A DNA stretch of 52,296 nucleotides from Bdellovibrionales bacterium (GTDB lineage Bacteria; Bdellovibrionota_C; UBA2361; SZUA-149; JAGRAN01), in the NCBI GenBank assembly GCA_020434585.1, contig JAGRAN010000061.1, positions 1-52,296 on the forward strand, written 5' to 3'. The translations under genes and the position numbers were made by a program. Position 1 is the stretch's first letter. Every line of letters starts with the position of its first letter. Under the pieces are notes generated by a model. It was not told where the DNA came from, did no database searches, and saw only the letters and a program-made list of their open reading frames with translations. This document shows positions 7,640 to 16,234 of this stretch, piece by piece.

Positions 7640-8798
7640 ATCACTATTATCTTCGCAAGCAAAAGCGCTGACTCCGCCAAGTCTTCGAGAAATTACCCTT
7701 AGGGTCGAAGCAGTCTCGGGCATAAACCTAGGTCAGGGCGTATGTCAGCTGCCGACTCCGCCTTTTGTTTGTGAGGCCGCTAAGCAAGCCGTCGCTGAAG
7801 GGATCAACCGCTACACGAACCCGAGGGGCCTGCCCAGCCTGCGCTATGCTCTTGCAGAGAAGCTAAAGCACTACAACTCAATCGACGCCGACCCTGAAAC
7901 TCAAATCCTGGTTTCTAGCGGAACGACAGGCGCGTTCGAGGCGGTTTGTGCGATGCTGCTTGATCCGGGAGACGAAGTGGTTAACTTCTCGCCATACTAT
8001 CCGTATCATCAGAATGCGCTGAGACGTTACGGTGCGGATGTGAAGCTGGTTCATCTAAGTGGACCGGACTACTTGATTGATCCGGAGGCACTGAATAATG
8101 CCTGCAGCGAGCGAACAAAATTTATTTTGATCAACACCCCGGCAAACCCCACTGGCAAAGTGTTTTCCAAAGAAGAACTCGAACTAATTGCGCAGACTGC
8201 GGAGCGCTGCAACGCTCTAATCGTGACTGATGAGATTTATGAGTACATGGTGTTTGGCGGGCGCAAGCACATCTCCCCGGCCAGTTTGCCGCAGCTTGCC
8301 GATCGCACGATTACCATCGGCGGCTATTCTAAGACGTTCGCGATTACCGGCTGGCGGATTGGATATCTCGTGCTGCCGCCGGAATTAGCCACGAAAGCCG
8401 CGTCTTTGCTCGACAGTATTTACGTTTGCGCACCGGCTCCGCTACAGGAAGCTGTGGCTCGAGGTGTAGTCGAATTTGATGACGGATTTTACGAGGAACT
8501 TTGCGCCGAATACCGCCACAAGCGAGATTTGTTCTGCGAAGGTCTGGTCTCAGTCGGCCTTAAGCCCCTGATTCCACAAGGATCTTATTACGTAGTTGCA
8601 GATTTTGCCGATAAATTTCGTCAATATGACTCTAAGAGCTTTGTTGATATGATGATAGAGCGAGCTCGAGTTGGAGCTGTTCCCAGCACTGATTTCGTAG
8701 AGAATAGCAGGCAAGAACAATGGGTGAGGTTCTGCGTATCTGTTGCCGATAGTATTTTGGAACAAGCAGTGGAGAATCTGCAGGCACTGTCGGCTTAG
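7623..8798 (+). CDS. Class I/II pyridoxal-phosphate aminotransferase
   Basis: 391 residues, fold-type I aminotransferase close to the aspartate/aromatic/kynurenine group. Landmarks: INLGQGVCQLPTPP near residue 36, SSGTTGAFEAVCAML near 100, NTPANPTGKVFSKEE near 170, DEIYEYMVFGG near 202, and the PLP lysine in GGYSKTFAITGWRIGY near 240. The Arg for the substrate carboxylate is in QEQWVRFCVSVA near the C-terminus. It transfers an amino group between an amino acid and a 2-oxo acid. The start (ATG ATG at 7623) lies inside the preceding oxidoreductase gene, so expression is coupled. Exact substrate is undetermined. Confidence 0.9.
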   Translation: MMKDAKSLLSSQAKALTPPSLREITLRVEAVSGINLGQGVCQLPTPPFVCEAAKQAVAEGINRYTNPRGLPSLRYALAEKLKHYNSIDADPETQILVSSGTTGAFEAVCAMLLDPGDEVVNFSPYYPYHQNALRRYGADVKLVHLSGPDYLIDPEALNNACSERTKFILINTPANPTGKVFSKEELELIAQTAERCNALIVTDEIYEYMVFGGRKHISPASLPQLADRTITIGGYSKTFAITGWRIGYLVLPPELATKAASLLDSIYVCAPAPLQEAVARGVVEFDDGFYEELCAEYRHKRDLFCEGLVSVGLKPLIPQGSYYVVADFADKFRQYDSKSFVDMMIERARVGAVPSTDFVENSRQEQWVRFCVSVADSILEQAVENLQALSA

Positions 8799-8826
8799 GT
8801 AAAGCGGGTTTTAATTCTTCTAAGCT

Positions 8827-9783
8827 ATGAAAAAAAAGTTTTGGCTCTTTAAATGTTTGTTGCTGCTTTCGGTCGTTGCTGGTGCCGAGGCACCTGCGTC
8901 GGCTGCCGACGAGCCTAACTCAGGCTTAGAAGTGCCAGAACGAATTGAAGTCTTCCGAATATATCCTTGCGGTGCCTGCGATGAACTTGAAGCGTTCTTC
9001 ACTCGAGAAGGCATCCCGTATCAATTGTATGATTTGAAGAAAGACCCGGACGCTGAGGCCGACTATGTGCGCAACATCGGCCGTGGCCTGCTGCCGGTGA
9101 CTCGTGTGCGCAGTCGTTTCGTGCGAGGGTTTAAACCCCTTCAGGTGCTGAAGCTGATCCAAGGCGAAGCAATAGACCCGCCATCGCCAGACGAGCAAAT
9201 GCCTACCGGACCCACGCCTACAGTCGAGAAGCCCAAGCTTACCCCGCAGGAAATTACCGATCAGCGTATAAATTCACTTCGTGGAACATTGGAGCGAATA
9301 ATGGCCCAATACGATGAAGTGGGGAAACGTCTCGGCGGTGAAGATCAACTGCTATATACCGAAATGGCCCGACCCGAGATCGAATTTAAGGTGTTAAGCC
9401 GCTATGGAACGAACGACAAGATTTTGAAGTATTTAGCGAGTGGGCGTGATAAGGGACACTACGATAAAACTGTCCGCAAGTACGTCACTCTGTCGCGTAG
9501 AACCGTCCGCAAACGCCACGGACGCATGATTGCCATCAACGAGCGTCTGCTTAAGAAGTGGAAAGAGCCGATGGAACAACAAGTAAACGAGCAGTGGAAA
9601 CAGCTTACCCAGGAAATCTTAGCTCAGGAAGTTGCCAAGGCTGCGCCGGAAGAAGAGTCAGGTGAAATGGAAACTGGTTCAGACAACAAATCGCCGGTCG
9701 CCGGTGGAGCTGATACTAACACACAATCCAAGGCAAAGAGTCCCGAGCCCTCCAAGCACGAAGAGATTATGATAGTCCGCTGA
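8827..9783 (+). CDS. Exported protein with N-terminal glutaredoxin-like domain
   Basis: 318 residues. A signal peptide (KKKFWLFKCLLLLSVVAGAE, ending near ASAADEP) is followed by a glutaredoxin-like domain (about 35-115) with the redox pair in FRIYPCGACDELEAFF and a cis-Pro-like GLLPVTRVR. Residues 130-265 form a charged, probably helical region with no recognised domain, and the tail is low-complexity and acidic. A periplasmic thiol-disulfide protein fused to an unknown domain is the best reading. It stands alone: 28 bp after the aminotransferase and convergent with ubiD. DsbD at the right end could keep it reduced; that link is inference. Confidence 0.65.
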   Translation: MKKKFWLFKCLLLLSVVAGAEAPASAADEPNSGLEVPERIEVFRIYPCGACDELEAFFTREGIPYQLYDLKKDPDAEADYVRNIGRGLLPVTRVRSRFVRGFKPLQVLKLIQGEAIDPPSPDEQMPTGPTPTVEKPKLTPQEITDQRINSLRGTLERIMAQYDEVGKRLGGEDQLLYTEMARPEIEFKVLSRYGTNDKILKYLASGRDKGHYDKTVRKYVTLSRRTVRKRHGRMIAINERLLKKWKEPMEQQVNEQWKQLTQEILAQEVAKAAPEEESGEMETGSDNKSPVAGGADTNTQSKAKSPEPSKHEEIMIVR

Positions 9784-9793
9784 GTGCGCGACT

Positions 9794-11578
9794 TTACTTT
9801 AGCGGGTCCTTGTCGGGGAAATAGCTTTTCCAGCGTGAGTCGACGAGTTTGCTGGTTTCTTCATCACAGAAAAGCTCATCTGGATAGCCGGGCTTCATGC
9901 GAGCGTCAATTACTATCGGCGCTTCCAGAGAAGGATGAAATCGGTGGAGAATATTTGCTCGAGCACTGATGTCCGCAGCTGGCTCAAATCTAGTAAACGT
10001 CGTCCATAGAAATTTTGATGCGGATTCTGTCGCTTCCTGAGCGCTATCGCACAAAACGATCAGCGGCCACTCGCGAAAGACAGCCGACTTCGCGATTCTT
10101 TCGGGCAGATCCGGCTCGTCCTTAAAACCAGGGCCACTAACAGCAAGACATCCGCCGCAAAAAACACTGGCACTATTTACGAAGCGGGGTAAATCGTGGC
10201 TGAAAGCTCTTGGTAGTTCACGAATAGGATCGCCCATTCCGAGCAGTACGCCTTTGCTGCCTTCGTTTACTGTCGGACCGGTGTAATCCAGGGTGTCCAT
10301 AGAAAGGTTTGAGAAAATATACAAATCTGTCCTGAAGTCAGCTCGAGCTAGAACGTGCTCGAGCACTGCTGGAAAGTCTCGCAGGTCCATTTGTTTATCC
10401 AGCACAAGCAGAAATTTAGTCAGTGCCAGCTGGCCTTCGCCAAGAATGCGAAATGCTGAGACCATTGCTTCCCGCTTGTATCTATCTTTGACTACGGCGG
10501 CCGCTAAGGAATGGAAGCCGGTTTCACCGTAACTCCATAAATCACGAACTGCAGGCATCACTAGCGGGAACAACGGCGAAAGCAGTTCCTGCAAATAATC
10601 GCCGATAAAAAAATCCTCTTGTCGAGGTTTGCCGACGACTGTTGCTGGGAAGATTGGATTACGCTTTCTAAAAAGTGCGTTGCAGCGAAAAAGCGGATAG
10701 TCGTGTTTAAGGGAATAATAACCGTAATGATCGCCAAACGGGCCTTCCGGGTGCATTTCGCCAGGAGTGACAGTTCCAGCTAGAACAAATTCGGCGTCCG
10801 CAAGAATTGGTACGCCACTTTTTTCGTGCGACGCCATGCGAACCTTACGACCAAGAAGTAGCGAGCAAAGCAGCAATTCCGGGACATTCTCAGGCAACGG
10901 TGCAATCGCTGATACTATTGCAGCAGGAGGTCCTCCAACTGAGATTGCGACAGGTAGAGGCTGGTTCTTCTCGGCAGCGGCGGCTAGGTGAAAGCCGCCT
11001 CCTTTTCCAATCTGCATGTGCAGACCCGTAGTGTCGTCTGAAAAAATTTGGATACGGTACATCCCTAGATTGGGAATGCCCGTTTCTGGATGCTCGGTAT
11101 AAACAAGCGGAAGTGTGATGAAGGGTCCGCCGTCCTCGACCCAAGTCTTAAGCGCGGGCAGCTGGGTCAGCTTTGGAGGAGATTCGATGACCTCCATGCA
11201 AGAGCCGCTAGCAGAAGTTTTCGTACCAACGCGGGCTAATCGAAGTAGAGTGCTGCGCTTCGCCCACAGGTTTCCGGGCGTGGGGGGCATTAGTTCTTCG
11301 GGAAACTTGGCTAGTTCAGCAACTAAGCTGCAAGCATCCCGACCGAATGCGAGATCGACTCTACTCTGAGTCCCAAATAGGTTAGTGGCTACTGGGAACG
11401 GGCTGCCAGAAACATTCTTGAACAGCAGCGCGGGACCGCCCGCTTCAATCACTCTTCTGTGAATCTCGGCAATCTCTAAGTCACTGCTGACTGCAGCTTC
11501 GACCTCGAGCAATTCGCCTCCGGAGCGGAGGGCGGAGAGATAAGACTGAATATCTGTGAAACCTGTATGCGCGCCCAT
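9794..11578 (-). CDS. ubiD: UbiD-family prenylated-FMN decarboxylase
   Basis: 594 residues, the long UbiD subtype. The family blocks are present: PLVYTEHPETGIPNLGMYR near 150, prFMN-site GLHMQIGKGGGFHL near 183, VSAIAPLPENVPELLL near 225, and EGPFGDHYGYYS near 279 carrying a catalytic Glu. UbiD enzymes decarboxylate aromatic or unsaturated acids, classically 3-polyprenyl-4-hydroxybenzoate in ubiquinone synthesis; long forms also occur in other quinone routes. No ubiX (prFMN synthase) is in the window. It is the last gene of a five-gene minus-strand operon that starts with two glycosyltransferases. The physiological substrate is uncertain. Confidence 0.85.
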   Translation of the reverse strand: MGAHTGFTDIQSYLSALRSGGELLEVEAAVSSDLEIAEIHRRVIEAGGPALLFKNVSGSPFPVATNLFGTQSRVDLAFGRDACSLVAELAKFPEELMPPTPGNLWAKRSTLLRLARVGTKTSASGSCMEVIESPPKLTQLPALKTWVEDGGPFITLPLVYTEHPETGIPNLGMYRIQIFSDDTTGLHMQIGKGGGFHLAAAAEKNQPLPVAISVGGPPAAIVSAIAPLPENVPELLLCSLLLGRKVRMASHEKSGVPILADAEFVLAGTVTPGEMHPEGPFGDHYGYYSLKHDYPLFRCNALFRKRNPIFPATVVGKPRQEDFFIGDYLQELLSPLFPLVMPAVRDLWSYGETGFHSLAAAVVKDRYKREAMVSAFRILGEGQLALTKFLLVLDKQMDLRDFPAVLEHVLARADFRTDLYIFSNLSMDTLDYTGPTVNEGSKGVLLGMGDPIRELPRAFSHDLPRFVNSASVFCGGCLAVSGPGFKDEPDLPERIAKSAVFREWPLIVLCDSAQEATESASKFLWTTFTRFEPAADISARANILHRFHPSLEAPIVIDARMKPGYPDELFCDEETSKLVDSRWKSYFPDKDPLK

Positions 11579-11592
11579 TTATTTCGTTAGCT

Positions 11593-12342
11593 CTACTCAG
11601 CACCCCAGCTATCCCCTGGTTCGGGCACTATAACAGAAAAATGACGGCCCTCGGCAAGAGCCAGGAAAGAATGTTTTTTAGTGGCGCGTTCCAATTCAAG
11701 CAAGTGAACGCAAGCCAGAGTATCCAGATCGGGGCAGGACTCTGATGCGTATTCGGCGACATTCAACGCCGATTCATGTGTTTGGTAAGGCTCTTCGAGT
11801 GTGCAGGCGTCATGGATCAACAGCTGGCAGTCGGAGAATAACTTCTTTGACTCCTCTGAGAGTGCTCCGTCGCCGCTAATGCCAATAACGGATTCGCCAG
11901 AAACGATACGAACTGCGTAGTTGCTGCGACTGTGTACTGTCTTTGCAAATGATAATTCCATACCTCCGATCGAGCAGGCGTCTGTAGTTTCGATGAACTT
12001 AAGCTCGAAGCCCAAGCGATCAAGCACTGACGGATACGCCATGCGCAGCAGGCTAAGCAGAAAATCCTTAGTTCCCGGCTGTCCAAGCACCGGGAGAGGG
12101 GAGCGTCTTCCGAGCCGCTCAAGAGCCAAAATTAAAAACGGGAAACCAAACGTATGGTCTCCGTGCATGTGGGTGAAGTACACGGCATCAAGGTTGTCTA
12201 GGACATGACCGTGTTCGAATAGCCGGCGTGTTGTGTCGAACCCGCAGTCGACTAGCAGATTACAGGAACCGCGAACGAAGTAAGAGCAGTTGGACATTTC
12301 CGTGTCCAGAGCATTTCCGGTTCCGATAAATTCAAGCTTCAT
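11593..12342 (-). CDS. Metallo-beta-lactamase-fold hydrolase (ribonuclease Z-like)
   Basis: 249 residues. Begins MKLEFIGTGNALDTEMSNCS, like RNase Z/ElaC and related hydrolases; the di-metal motif HMHGDH is at about 58-63, a further His is in KTVHSRSNYAVRI near 141, and ISGDGALSEES and LIHDACTLEE carry the later ligands. It lacks the long exosite arm of true RNase Z and is about 60 residues short for that enzyme, so it may act on another phosphodiester or ester. It sits 14 bp upstream of ubiD and 20 bp downstream of the lipoprotein gene, in one operon. Confidence 0.8.
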   Translation of the reverse strand: MKLEFIGTGNALDTEMSNCSYFVRGSCNLLVDCGFDTTRRLFEHGHVLDNLDAVYFTHMHGDHTFGFPFLILALERLGRRSPLPVLGQPGTKDFLLSLLRMAYPSVLDRLGFELKFIETTDACSIGGMELSFAKTVHSRSNYAVRIVSGESVIGISGDGALSEESKKLFSDCQLLIHDACTLEEPYQTHESALNVAEYASESCPDLDTLACVHLLELERATKKHSFLALAEGRHFSVIVPEPGDSWGAE

Positions 12343-12362
12343 TTGCGAGGCTGCAAAACTGG

Positions 12363-12866
12363 CTAGCGCAGCAGTTTACTTGCGAGTTCGTCTTTTCCGA
12401 AAATGGAATCTCCGTCAACCAGCCAACCACGGCCAACCCAAGAAAGAGTAATTACAACTTGCGGGCTTTCCGGATCTTTAAATTTGCGAAAGTAGACTTT
12501 GGCAGCAGTGCGCTCTGAATTCGACTTAACGTCTATCAAATCTAGATTTACCAGCGGATGTGCGGCAGGCGGAATCTTCTTTAAAGTTTCGCTGAGATCT
12601 TCCAGCTGTTTATAGTACTCAGGTTTAGTGAAGTCATCAGACTTATTGGCGAGGTAGTCATCCCAAAGCACAACTCCCTCGATATGCTTCCAATCACCGC
12701 GCACAACGTGATTGAGATAGTCAGCGCTGACGCGAACAACAACTTGCTGAAACTCAACTGTCGGGGGGTCCTGCCAACCGGTAAAAGTACCCACAACCGA
12801 GCTGCAGCCGGACACAGCAAATAGACAAACAAACAACGCGAGAAAGGAAAAAAAGCGCTTAATCAT
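12363..12866 (-). CDS. Putative lipoprotein of unknown function
   Basis: 167 residues. Lipoprotein signal peptide IKRFFSFLALFVCLFAVSGC with lipobox VSGC at about residues 18-21. The mature part has no domain I can name; it contains EFQQVVVRVSADYLNHVV near 38 and a C-terminal WVGRGWLVDGDSIFGKDE, which looks like a small alpha+beta fold of the NTF2/DUF4878 sort, where such WLVDGDSIF endings occur. The start codon immediately follows the stop of the upstream glycosyltransferase (TAAATG), so it is tightly coupled. Confidence 0.7.
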   Translation of the reverse strand: MIKRFFSFLALFVCLFAVSGCSSVVGTFTGWQDPPTVEFQQVVVRVSADYLNHVVRGDWKHIEGVVLWDDYLANKSDDFTKPEYYKQLEDLSETLKKIPPAAHPLVNLDLIDVKSNSERTAAKVYFRKFKDPESPQVVITLSWVGRGWLVDGDSIFGKDELASKLLR

Positions 12867-13706
12867 TTAGAGCCAGTGACCGTCTTTGGGAACATACTTT
12901 TCAGGAAGCGATGTCTTAAAGAACTCGCGCTTACTCTGCATGCAGTTAAAGTATATTATATGTTTTAACGCTGCGACCCCGTCTTTCCAAGTTATCTTCT
13001 TCCCTTCGATATAATTACGGGGAAAGTAAGAAATTGGCAGCTCCATTACCCGCAGCTTTAGCCGCGCGATTTTAGCTGTTACTTCCGGCTCGAAGCCGAA
13101 GCGCTTCGATTCGAGATTGAGGTTTTTAATAACATCGGCACGGAAGATCTTGTAACAAGTTTCCATGTCACTTAAATAAAGTCCGCTCAGCAGATTGCTG
13201 CAGATCGTCAAAAAGCGGTTAATCAAATAATGAAAGGTGCGGTGAACCTGCTCGCTGCGCTTAAATCTAGAGCCGAAAACAACGTCCGCCCGACCTGAAA
13301 CGATTGGCTCAAGAAGTTTCGGCAAGTCCTCTATATCGTATTCGAAGTCGGCGTCCTGAACGCAAATGACATCTCCGGTTGCTGCAGCAATGCCGGTGTG
13401 AACGGCAGCGCCCTTGCCCTTGTTATGTTCGTGCTTGATGACTTGAACTTTGGAAGAGAATTTAAAACCGCTGAGAATTTCGTAGGAGTTGTCCTTTGAG
13501 CAGTCGTCGACGATGACCAGTTCTTTATCAAGCGGAAATTTGAACGGGTCGAGCCATTTAAGAAATTCTTCGAGATGTCCGGCCTCGTTGTAGACCGGTA
13601 TGACGACGCTTAGCAGTCGCGGTTTGTCAGCAGGGTCCGCTGATTTGTCTGCACCCATGGCGTTTGTTTCATCCTTTTTGTCTACACTTAGCGCCGTATT
13701 TTCCAT
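12867..13706 (-). CDS. Family 2 glycosyltransferase (polyprenyl-phosphate glycosyltransferase-like)
   Basis: 279 residues, GT-A fold. RLLSVVIPVYNEAGHLEEFL opens the domain near residue 30; VIVDDCSKDNSYEIL near 63 and CVQDADFEYD near 115 supply the nucleotide-sugar and metal sites; the acceptor-loop region includes LSDMETCYKIFRADVIK near 178 and FGFEPEVTAKIAR near 202. This is the DPM1/ArnC-like group that loads a sugar onto a polyprenyl phosphate. No membrane segment is seen, as in soluble DPM1-type enzymes. Its ATG overlaps the stop of the upstream glycosyltransferase (TAATG). With the exporter downstream on the map, it fits surface glycan assembly. Confidence 0.88.
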   Translation of the reverse strand: MENTALSVDKKDETNAMGADKSADPADKPRLLSVVIPVYNEAGHLEEFLKWLDPFKFPLDKELVIVDDCSKDNSYEILSGFKFSSKVQVIKHEHNKGKGAAVHTGIAAATGDVICVQDADFEYDIEDLPKLLEPIVSGRADVVFGSRFKRSEQVHRTFHYLINRFLTICSNLLSGLYLSDMETCYKIFRADVIKNLNLESKRFGFEPEVTAKIARLKLRVMELPISYFPRNYIEGKKITWKDGVAALKHIIYFNCMQSKREFFKTSLPEKYVPKDGHWL

Positions 13707-14710
13707 TACTGCCGAGTTCCAACAACTTTCAATTCATTTTGCTGCCGAGTTGCAGATTCTCCCTGCAGCTCCAGCTTACGAGTCCTCGTCAGTAAATCCT
13801 CGATTAATGCTCGATTAACTGCCAGCAAATCTCCGATGATTCCCAGAAACAGCAGCTGAACCGCGATTACCAGCAGCACACCCCCGACAACGACTGACTG
13901 AATATGTCCGTCAGCTTCGTGGCGAACGAACAGATAGAAATAGCCGAATCTACCGAGGAGCAAAAGAGCTGGCACGGCAAAAGCTGCCGCAAGCAGGGCA
14001 AACGTTTTCGCCGGGCTGTGCATAGTAGAAAGTCTAAGGATCGTTAGCCCTGACTTACGGACTTTGCTGATGGAGCTGGTAATCAACCGCGATTCGCGAG
14101 TCTTATCGTTCGGATGAATCGGCAGCCAGACCACCTCAAGACCTTTTTGGTGGGCCTGCATCAAAGTGTCGACCGTGTAGGTGTAATTTGTCATCACGTG
14201 AATTCGAAGCAGCGCGCGTCGGCTATACGCGCGAAACCCGCTAACCGCATCTTTTACAGGCTGACCCGTTAGGAACTGAACGGTGTTGCTGCCGAGTTTT
14301 TGCAGGAAGCGTTTTGCAGGAGAGAAGCCGGAATACCTAGAAGGATCGCGATCCCCAATAACCACGTCAGCGTAGCCGTCCAGGATCGGGCGAACTAAGT
14401 CTTCAATTTTTTCTGACGGATATTGGTTGTCCCCATCAGTGTTGACGACTATGTCGGCTCCGAGAGCCAGAGCATTATCAATTCCGAGCTTGAAGGCCCT
14501 TCCAAGCCAGCGGCGATTCTTTCCTGAAATCTGAACGATGTGCTGCACCCCAAGTTGCCGCGCGACCTCGACTGTTCGGTCGGTCGAGCCGTCATCGATC
14601 ACTTGGAATTCAATGCAGTCTATCCCCTCAATGCGCTTAGGCATTTTCTCAAAGACCAGAGGTAGAGTGGTCTCTTCGTTGAAACAGGGGATTTGGATGA
14701 TTAATTTCAT
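13706..14710 (-). CDS. Family 2 glycosyltransferase with C-terminal membrane segments
   Basis: 334 residues. The catalytic domain starts KLIIQIPCFNEETTLPLVF, with QVIDDGSTDRTVEVARQLG near 37 and the metal-binding VVNTDGDNQYPSEKIEDL near 88. KDAVSGFRAYSRRALLRI near 152 is the acceptor-loop signature of polyprenyl-phosphate glycosyltransferases. Two hydrophobic segments follow (about 235-258 and 270-297), making it a membrane-bound GtrB/ArnC-like enzyme. First gene of the minus-strand operon; its promoter must lie in the 78 bp shared with divergent cysC. Confidence 0.88.
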   Translation of the reverse strand: MKLIIQIPCFNEETTLPLVFEKMPKRIEGIDCIEFQVIDDGSTDRTVEVARQLGVQHIVQISGKNRRWLGRAFKLGIDNALALGADIVVNTDGDNQYPSEKIEDLVRPILDGYADVVIGDRDPSRYSGFSPAKRFLQKLGSNTVQFLTGQPVKDAVSGFRAYSRRALLRIHVMTNYTYTVDTLMQAHQKGLEVVWLPIHPNDKTRESRLITSSISKVRKSGLTILRLSTMHSPAKTFALLAAAFAVPALLLLGRFGYFYLFVRHEADGHIQSVVVGGVLLVIAVQLLFLGIIGDLLAVNRALIEDLLTRTRKLELQGESATRQQNELKVVGTRQ

Positions 14711-14788
14711 GGCTCTTTAATAGCTTTTTTGGGGTGAAGCGTAAAGTTAACGAGGCGGCCTTTGGCAAAGCGACCCGCGACATGTTAG

Positions 14789-15397
14789 ATGGTCTATATG
14801 TCTGAATCTACTAGAAATCTTCATGCAAGTCCGGCGATTGTCTCGCGCGAAGATCGCGAGAAGCTGCTGGGACAAAGCGGCTCTGTTCTGTGGTTCACCG
14901 GAATGAGCGGTTCGGGCAAGAGCACCTTGGCCCGCCAAGTCGAAGCTGAGCTAATCGGCTGCGGCCGACTGGCCTACGTGTTGGACGGAGATATTGTTCG
15001 CCGCGGACTGTGTTCGGACCTCGGATTTTCAGAAGAAGACCGTAGTGAAAATATCCGGCGAGTGAGCGAGCTGGCTGCGATTTTAGCGGATGTAGGCATT
15101 ATCGTGCTTTCCGCGTTTATTTCTCCGTTTAGAAGCGACCGTGCTCAGGCGCGCGATCGTATAGGCAGCGCGAGGTTTATCGAGATATTTGTCGACGCGC
15201 CGCTCGAAGTCTGCGAATCACGTGACCCAAAAGGTTTATATAGAAAAGCCAGATCGGGTGAGATTAAGTCGTTTACAGGGATCGACTCTTCGTTCGAGCC
15301 GCCTGAGGCAGCCGGGCTGCACCTTAAAACTGATCGACAAAGTATCGCCGAGTGCGTCGCGGAAGTTCTAGGCGCGCTTAAGAATTATTCTGTGTGA
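14789..15397 (+). CDS. cysC: Adenylylsulfate (APS) kinase
   Basis: 202 residues, standard length. Walker A GMSGSGKSTLARQ near 38-50; APS-site residues in VLDGDIVRRGLCSDLGFS near 64-81 and RSENIRRVSELA near 87; lid KGLYRKARSGEIKSFTG near 148-164. It phosphorylates APS to PAPS. No sulfate adenylyltransferase (cysDN/sat) or PAPS reductase is nearby; instead the neighbours are glycosyltransferases and a polysaccharide-type ABC exporter, so the PAPS may serve sulfation of a surface glycan or lipid. ATG 14789 or 14798 could be the start; neither has a strong Shine-Dalgarno. The 3' end overlaps the convergent ABC ATPase gene by 20 bp. Confidence 0.93.
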   Translation: MVYMSESTRNLHASPAIVSREDREKLLGQSGSVLWFTGMSGSGKSTLARQVEAELIGCGRLAYVLDGDIVRRGLCSDLGFSEEDRSENIRRVSELAAILADVGIIVLSAFISPFRSDRAQARDRIGSARFIEIFVDAPLEVCESRDPKGLYRKARSGEIKSFTGIDSSFEPPEAAGLHLKTDRQSIAECVAEVLGALKNYSV

Positions 15398-16223
15398 GAC
15401 GAGTTTTGTAGTCCTGGGCTCGGTACCTTTCAATGGCAGTCGCGGGATCGCCGATGTAGGTAAATTCGCCGCGCGAAAGTAGTCCAATTTGATCAGCCAT
15501 GCTCGAAAGATTACCCAATGAGTGGCTTACGATTACGATTGTATTGCCTGATGCTAAAAAGGACTCGAATACTTTTTCGCATTTTTTGCGAAAGCGCTCG
15601 TCGCCGACACCGAGCACTTCATCAACAAGAAGTACGTCGGGATTTCTATCTGCAGCTACGGCAAATCCTAAGCGGGCAAACATACCGGAGGAGTAATATT
15701 TAATCGGAGTAGTTGCAAAATCCTCGAGCTCCGCGAACTCAAGAATCTCAGGGATCCGTCGTTTGATCTCAGCGCGAGGCTTCTTATGCAGTGCACCGCT
15801 TAGGTAAATATTTTCTATTGCGTTTAGCTCCGCATCAAAACCCGCACCCAGCTGAATTAGCGAATCGACAGATCCATTTACTTTTACAGTTCCGCGGGTG
15901 GGCGGAAGGACTCCGGCAATAACTTTAAGCAGTGTGCTCTTGCCTGCTCCGTTGCTGCCGATGATTCCGAAGACCTGACCCTTGGGGATATTGAATGTCA
16001 CATTTGAAAGGGCGTTAAAGGTTTCATAGTAGCGAAATTTGCGGTGTTTGATCGCACCAATCACTGTTTCTTTAAGAGTAGTTGGGCGTTCTTTATATGA
16101 ACGGTAAGCAACCGTTACGTTCGAGATTTCGACAGCATTTGCGACTCCCGGCTCGGCAGCCTGATCGAAGCCAACTGCCTGCGTATTCTGGTTCTCAACT
16201 AGGTTAGCCGGAGAAGCACTCAC
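15378..16223 (-). CDS. ABC exporter ATP-binding subunit (Wzt/TagH-like)
   Basis: 281 residues. Walker A IIGSNGAGKSTLLKVI near 92, Q-loop LIQLGAGFDAELNAIENIYL, signature YYSSGMFARLGFAVA near 181, Walker B DVLLVDEVLGVGDE near 199 and the switch histidine in VIVSHSLG near 232. The sequence is typical of polysaccharide and teichoic-acid exporters, where ATP hydrolysis moves lipid-linked glycans across the inner membrane. It lacks the C-terminal glycan-binding domain of classical Wzt, so export is probably not controlled by a modified chain terminus. GTG start 11 bp after the permease stop. Confidence 0.9.
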   Translation of the reverse strand: MSASPANLVENQNTQAVGFDQAAEPGVANAVEISNVTVAYRSYKERPTTLKETVIGAIKHRKFRYYETFNALSNVTFNIPKGQVFGIIGSNGAGKSTLLKVIAGVLPPTRGTVKVNGSVDSLIQLGAGFDAELNAIENIYLSGALHKKPRAEIKRRIPEILEFAELEDFATTPIKYYSSGMFARLGFAVAADRNPDVLLVDEVLGVGDERFRKKCEKVFESFLASGNTIVIVSHSLGNLSSMADQIGLLSRGEFTYIGDPATAIERYRAQDYKTRLTQNNS

Positions 16224-16234
16224 AACTGCGCACC

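Noticed and set aside
12190-12250. tRNA-like GTTCGAAT word
   Set aside because: It is inside the metallo-beta-lactamase gene and no cloverleaf can be formed around it. No tRNA or rRNA gene was found by eye.
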